A program made the position numbers and the translations under genes. Below, piece by piece: positions 35,407-38,309 of a stretch of 38,309 nucleotides of DNA. The notes under the pieces were generated by a model. The model had not been told where the DNA came from and did not search any database. It saw only the letters and a program-made list of their open reading frames with translations. The stretch's first letter is position 1. The number at the start of each line of letters is the position of its first letter. The DNA comes from Bacillus timonensis (GTDB lineage: Bacteria; Bacillota; Bacilli; Bacillales; Bacillaceae_L): positions 1 to 38,309 of the forward strand of contig NZ_SLUB01000043.1 in assembly GCF_004799755.1 (NCBI RefSeq), written 5' to 3'.

Positions 35407-35526
35407 AAATTAAAACTTTCGTAAAATTACTTTATGGTTTTTTAATAGAGTCGAGATGCCAACTTCAATGTGAACCCCTTTCCCAAGTGACTTCTTTGTT
35501 GAATAACCCGTCATCTCTCAGACATA
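35407..35526 (-). other. 120-bp gap inside the gene train
   Basis: An exception in a tightly packed operon. It contains a GAGATG (35453-35458) and CATCTC (35512-35517) inverted pair with further partial pairing inside, and the minus strand ends CTCTATTAAAAAACC. It may be an internal regulatory or processing site. No ORF. Confidence 0.3.
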
Positions 35527-36978
35527 CTATTTTGCCTCCGCAATTAACGCTTTTAACTTTTGTTTATCTACTTTATTATTTTTCAAAGGAATTTCTTCTA
35601 AAAAAATGACCTTATCAGGAATTTTGTAGGATGATACGCGACGTGCACAATACGAACGAATATTTTTTGAAGTCAAATCTTTTGCTACTACAAAGGCTAC
35701 TATCTGCTCTCCATAGACATCATGCGGTGCTCCAACTACCGCAACATTGTTTACCCCTTCAATTTTTTGAATCACACTCTCTATTTCACTGGTGACTACG
35801 TGACGCCCACCCTTTTTTATCACGTCTTTCTTTCTACCTACAATCTTAAAAGTTCCGTCATCATCAAACTCTACTAAATCTCCTGTTTTAAACCATCCGT
35901 TATCAAAAGCTTCATCCGTTAAAGATTTACTATTATAGTATTCAGTGAACAACCCTCCTGTTTTTAGGAGTAACTCACCATCAACTACTCTATGTTCGGC
36001 TTCATTTGCCATAACGAAGTCAATATCTTTAGCATCCTTATCCGTTATATACCCATCAGCAATTGAACCAGCTTCTGAACTACCTAAATGAGAAAGGAAT
36101 TTACAATTTTTCATGATTGGAAAATGACTTATATAGCTTGGTGATACCTTCTCGCCTACCACACATACCAATTCCAATCTATCTAAAACTTCTGGTTTTA
36201 AATTACTTGCAAATTTGTAAATGGCCTTAAAAATAGATGGTGTCGTAGAAATTTTATTGCATTTCCATTTATCCAATATATTTACGATTTTCAACAAGTC
36301 GAAATCATCCGAATGAATAAAATTTGCCCCACTTTTTATAATTGTATTCATTCCTGTTACCCCGAATAGAGAACTTGTAGGTGCAAAGAAAAACATATTA
36401 TCGGAGGGTTTTAACTCCCAACTATTGTGTAAACATCTGAAAGTGTAATCAAATACACTATCTTTGAAAACAATGCCTTTAGGTGTTCCAGTACTTCCTG
36501 ATGAAAATGTGATAAAATCCCCGCTATTATAAAGCGAAGATTCTTCTTTACCACCCAAGGAAGTAGTGCTGAAACTCTTATAATCATCTGTAGATAGTAC
36601 GAGTGTTTTTGTTATATTCCCTTTTGCCCATTCATTTATTACTTCAGAACAGTTAAAACCCTTAATGTTGTGTTCTGTGAAAATAATATGAGGGTCTAGT
36701 GAATCTAAAACACCGATTAAATCATCTTTTTTGGACTGTGTACTTAAAGGTATTACTGTTCCTTGGAGATTACGAATCGCGTAGAATAATGAAATATTTT
36801 CTTTTACAGATTCAACTAATATTGCTACCTTTTTACCCTTTAAACTCTCTATACCAAACATAGATTGATAAAAGGCAACTGATTCTTTAATATCTTTTAC
36901 AGAGTATCCGCTATCCAAGTTAGATAAAGATAAATGATCGTTACCTAACCCTTCTATTACACTAGTATAAAAACTCAC
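35527..36978 (-). CDS. Acyl-adenylate-forming ligase 1 (AMP-dependent synthetase)
   Basis: A 483-residue ANL-superfamily enzyme. P-loop SSGSTGTPKG at 159-168, LGSSEAGSIADG, WFKTGDLVEFDDDGTFKIVG, RKKDVIKKGGRHV, and NNKVDKQKLKAL with the catalytic Lys. Start is GTG, overlapping the ACP stop (GTGA). Paralogous along its whole length to ligase 2; differences cluster in the N-terminal substrate domain, so the two may load different acids. Activates a carboxylate as acyl-AMP and most likely transfers it to ACP 1. Confidence 0.88.
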   Translation of the reverse strand: MSFYTSVIEGLGNDHLSLSNLDSGYSVKDIKESVAFYQSMFGIESLKGKKVAILVESVKENISLFYAIRNLQGTVIPLSTQSKKDDLIGVLDSLDPHIIFTEHNIKGFNCSEVINEWAKGNITKTLVLSTDDYKSFSTTSLGGKEESSLYNSGDFITFSSGSTGTPKGIVFKDSVFDYTFRCLHNSWELKPSDNMFFFAPTSSLFGVTGMNTIIKSGANFIHSDDFDLLKIVNILDKWKCNKISTTPSIFKAIYKFASNLKPEVLDRLELVCVVGEKVSPSYISHFPIMKNCKFLSHLGSSEAGSIADGYITDKDAKDIDFVMANEAEHRVVDGELLLKTGGLFTEYYNSKSLTDEAFDNGWFKTGDLVEFDDDGTFKIVGRKKDVIKKGGRHVVTSEIESVIQKIEGVNNVAVVGAPHDVYGEQIVAFVVAKDLTSKNIRSYCARRVSSYKIPDKVIFLEEIPLKNNKVDKQKLKALIAEAK

Positions 36979-37211
36979 AGCGATTCCTCCGTTACAATGG
37001 TGTATAATTCTCCTACAATATCAATCTTATTGCCGTTTTCAATAAACACACGAAACGGAATTTTGTAATGCTCCGCTAGACTCGTAGTTAAATTAACCAT
37101 TTGAAGTGAATCTATATTTAGATCGTCTCTTAAACTAGATGTCTCGGTTATTTCCACTTCCTCTAAATCAAGTAAATCAAACATTACTTTAGTAAAATCC
37201 TTAAATGTCAT
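36975..37211 (-). CDS. Acyl carrier protein 1, first gene behind the riboswitch
   Basis: A 78-residue carrier protein with Ser35 in DDLNIDSLQMVNLTTSL as the phosphopantetheine site. It is paralogous to ACP 2 (same MTF start and the same SLQMVNLTT helix). GGGGGATGAGG precedes the ATG. It follows the c-di-GMP riboswitch and its terminator and overlaps the ligase 1 start by four bases. Confidence 0.9.
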   Translation of the reverse strand: MTFKDFTKVMFDLLDLEEVEITETSSLRDDLNIDSLQMVNLTTSLAEHYKIPFRVFIENGNKIDIVGELYTIVTEESL

Positions 37212-37254
37212 TAATCCTCATCCCCCTAAACCATTTCGAAGAATGGTGTTTAAT
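37201..37254 (-). pseudogene. Remnant of an alpha/beta hydrolase C-terminus
   Basis: In frame before ACP 1 the minus strand reads IKHHSSKWFRGMRINDI then TAA. This aligns with the end of the cassette hydrolase (IRHRSAEWFKGVNINDI, stop) at ten of 17 positions. The stop overlaps the ACP start by 11 bases exactly as in cassette 2. Similarity ends at about 37254, next to the riboswitch terminator. The rest of that hydrolase gene is gone. Confidence 0.75.
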
Positions 37255-37258
37255 TGCA

Positions 37259-37292
37259 ATAAAAATAGCCCGCCAAAAGGATATTGGCGGGC
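37259..37292 (-). terminator. Riboswitch-associated terminator of the pterin/ACP gene train
   Basis: GCCCGCCAA, an eight-base loop region, TTGGCGGGC, then TATTTTTATTG on the minus strand. It lies between the aptamer and the first ACP gene and is the likely expression platform. Confidence 0.8.
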
Positions 37293-37365
37293 ACGCTTAA
37301 TAGGTAAATAGTTGTAGTTCAAAGTAACTAGTTAACCTGCGCATCAAATTCTGATCCAATCCCTT

Positions 37366-37450
37366 TTCGGTAACCCGGCGATCATAGCTAATATAGCCTT
37401 AGACCCGTAGCTTTGCGTCCCTATCTTTCAACAGATTTGCCATTATCGAA
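37366..37450 (-). ncRNA. c-di-GMP-I (GEMM) riboswitch of the pterin/ACP gene train
   Basis: On the minus strand the P1 strand TTCGATAA is followed by TGGCAAATC, a CTGTT hairpin with GAAA tetraloop, then the near-invariant GGGACGCAAAGCTACGGG and CTAAGG. A P3 hairpin comes next and CGCCGGGTTACCGAA closes P1. All key blocks of the GEMM-I class are present, more canonical than the Tad copy. The terminator is 73 bases downstream. It places the whole 16-kb train under c-di-GMP; direction of control is not decided by the sequence. Confidence 0.94.
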
Positions 37451-37465
37451 GGTATTCTCTTATTT

Positions 37466-37471
37466 AATATA
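37466..37471 (-). promoter_or_regulatory. Possible -10 element before the second riboswitch
   Basis: TATATT on the minus strand, 16 bases before the aptamer. The matching -35 region is poor, which would fit an activator-dependent promoter. A better-looking -35 (TTGACA, with TAGTAT 16 bases on) lies further upstream at 37612-37639. Confidence 0.3.
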
Positions 37472-37502
37472 TCGGCATGTTATCTCGTATGTTGGAATGG
37501 TA

Positions 37503-37605
37503 AATAGTACCTGTGTAGTATGTAAATAAAATGACGAATATAACCTATTTAGTATTCGAATAAAAAAACGAATAGTACTTATGTAGTACAAATTAAAATA
37601 CAACG
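37503..37605. repeat. Pair of about 35-bp direct repeats upstream of the second riboswitch
   Basis: Copies at 37503-37536 and 37571-37605 share AATAGTACyTrTGTAGTAy and an AT-rich tail with AAAATrnmrCG. Start points are 68 bp apart. They could be binding sites of a transcription factor acting at the promoter of the gene train. Confidence 0.5.
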
Positions 37606-37639
37606 TCTTTTATACTATCATTTTGACGAATTTTGTCAA

Positions 37640-38109
37640 TTTTTAATATCACCAGGTATTCCTATTTTTTCAGAATGGACTAGGAATGTCTTCCTATTTT
37701 TAGGGTGAAAGGGGCTAAATCTGGAAGAAATTTAATTGTTAGAGGGAAGTAGATAGGAAATTCATATCAACTTGAATAAAAAGCATAGCCAATTTGACTT
37801 ACTTTCTATGACCAAATATGAGTTTTTCGTTGATTTACTTATTTTCTTTTATCAAAGGGCTGATTTGGCAAACTTTGTTGAATTCATTTTCTCATTCTAT
37901 ATCTCCTGGATTGAAATATTTTTCCTATTGTTTATTAGTTGTTTATACAATAAAATGTTGAATATTGTCATTTTCCGTTATAAATATTTTTAAATTGGGA
38001 AAACCCTCCTATTATTTATCTAAAAAATAAGAATAGTAGTTGATATACATCTCATTATTTTTAAATGAAAATAAGAGATAGTAACAAAATTGGTATTGGG
38101 GGTAGAATA
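37640..38109. other. AT-rich stretch without a supported gene
   Basis: A 73-codon open frame at 37772-37993 starts with TTG, has no RBS and encodes a low-complexity Phe/Ile-rich sequence; I do not support it. No tRNA or clear terminator is seen. An inverted repeat TTGAC/GTCAA lies just before, at 37623-37639. Confidence 0.5.
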
Positions 38110-38290
38110 GTGAACTTGCATAAAATAAATAACAACAACAACCAATGTAATGATGTTACAAATAAATTTTCTAGTGAGATTACATTAAAAAATTTGCTAT
38201 CTGGAATTAATTTAAGGATTAGAATTGGTAAGAAAGTATATTTGTTTAATCAAGAAGCTATAACTAACACCATAGAGCACAACCTGTCAC
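38110..38290 (+). CDS. Truncated ORF at the contig edge, unknown product
   Basis: GTG 38110 follows TGGGGGT at six bases, and the frame stays open for 60 codons to the end of genuine sequence. The peptide begins MNLHKINNNNNQCNDVTNKF and continues to NTIEHNLSP; I do not recognise it. An in-frame ATG at 38065 lacks an RBS. The frame continues into the adapter sequence, which is not part of the gene. Confidence 0.4.
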
Positions 38291-38309
38291 CTGTCTCTTA
38301 TACACATCT
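38291..38309 (+). other. Tn5/Nextera adapter sequence
   Basis: CTGTCTCTTATACACATCT is the Tn5 mosaic-end adapter used in transposase-based library preparation, matched over all 19 bases at the very end. It marks untrimmed reads and an artificial contig end. Confidence 0.95.

Noticed and set aside
32629-37211. Nonribosomal peptide or polyketide synthase locus
   Set aside because: No condensation, ketosynthase or acyltransferase domains; ligases and carriers are free-standing.
37503-37605. CRISPR-like direct repeats
   Set aside because: Only two imperfect copies, no regular spacers and no cas genes.
37772-37993. 73-codon frame with hydrophobic residues
   Set aside because: TTG start without a Shine-Dalgarno sequence in very AT-rich DNA; composition looks like chance.

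Overview
The window looks like a chromosomal contig end from a Bacillaceae species. The hpf–secA–prfB order matches the Bacillus subtilis neighbourhood. prfB carries the classic +1 frameshift site, ribosome binding sites are strong AGGAGG-type, an FbpA-like peptide is present, and hpf has a SigH-type promoter. The last 19 bases are a Tn5/Nextera adapter sequence, so the right edge is an assembly end and not a natural boundary.

Layout. (1) 1-4.8 kb: aldo/keto reductase, a six-TM methyl-accepting receptor, an MFS transporter with two TetR-like palindromes in front, and a small FbpA-like gene. (2) 4.8-13.3 kb: prfB, secA and hpf. A protoglobin–HD-GYP phosphodiesterase and a membrane diguanylate cyclase sit between secA and hpf. 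(3) 13.6-20.9 kb: a complete Gram-positive Tad/Flp pilus operon (pilin, prepilin peptidase, TadE, TadG, CpaB, CpaE/TadZ, CpaF/TadA, TadB, TadC). It starts with a c-di-GMP-I riboswitch and a terminator. (4) 21.3-37.6 kb: a long minus-strand gene train behind a second c-di-GMP-I riboswitch and terminator. In transcription order it holds ACP, acyl-adenylate ligase, alpha/beta hydrolase, ACP, ligase, a Cache-type membrane sensor, FolE (GTP cyclohydrolase I), a tandem 6-pyruvoyl-tetrahydropterin synthase, a sepiapterin-reductase-like SDR, an RsbW-like ATPase, a third-type hydrolase, STAS, PP2C phosphatase, FapA/DUF342, STAS, and finally a PAS-GGDEF-EAL protein. (5) 37.6-38.3 kb: AT-rich sequence with one truncated ORF at the contig edge.

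How it may work together. The island from 13.6 to 37.6 kb reads as a c-di-GMP regulon. Two aptamers sense the second messenger, and one EAL protein with a degenerate GGDEF could lower it. Enzymes for making and breaking c-di-GMP lie next door. The Tad pilus is the expected surface-attachment output. The second output is the unusual one: FolE, a PTPS of the animal/BH4 type and an SDR are the three steps from GTP to tetrahydrobiopterin. They are combined with two ACP/ligase pairs, two hydrolases plus the remnant of another, and a partner-switching module with no sigma factor beside it. I know of no described system with this composition. The inference is a c-di-GMP-controlled pathway for a pterin-derived or pterin-dependent small molecule, linked to surface behaviour.
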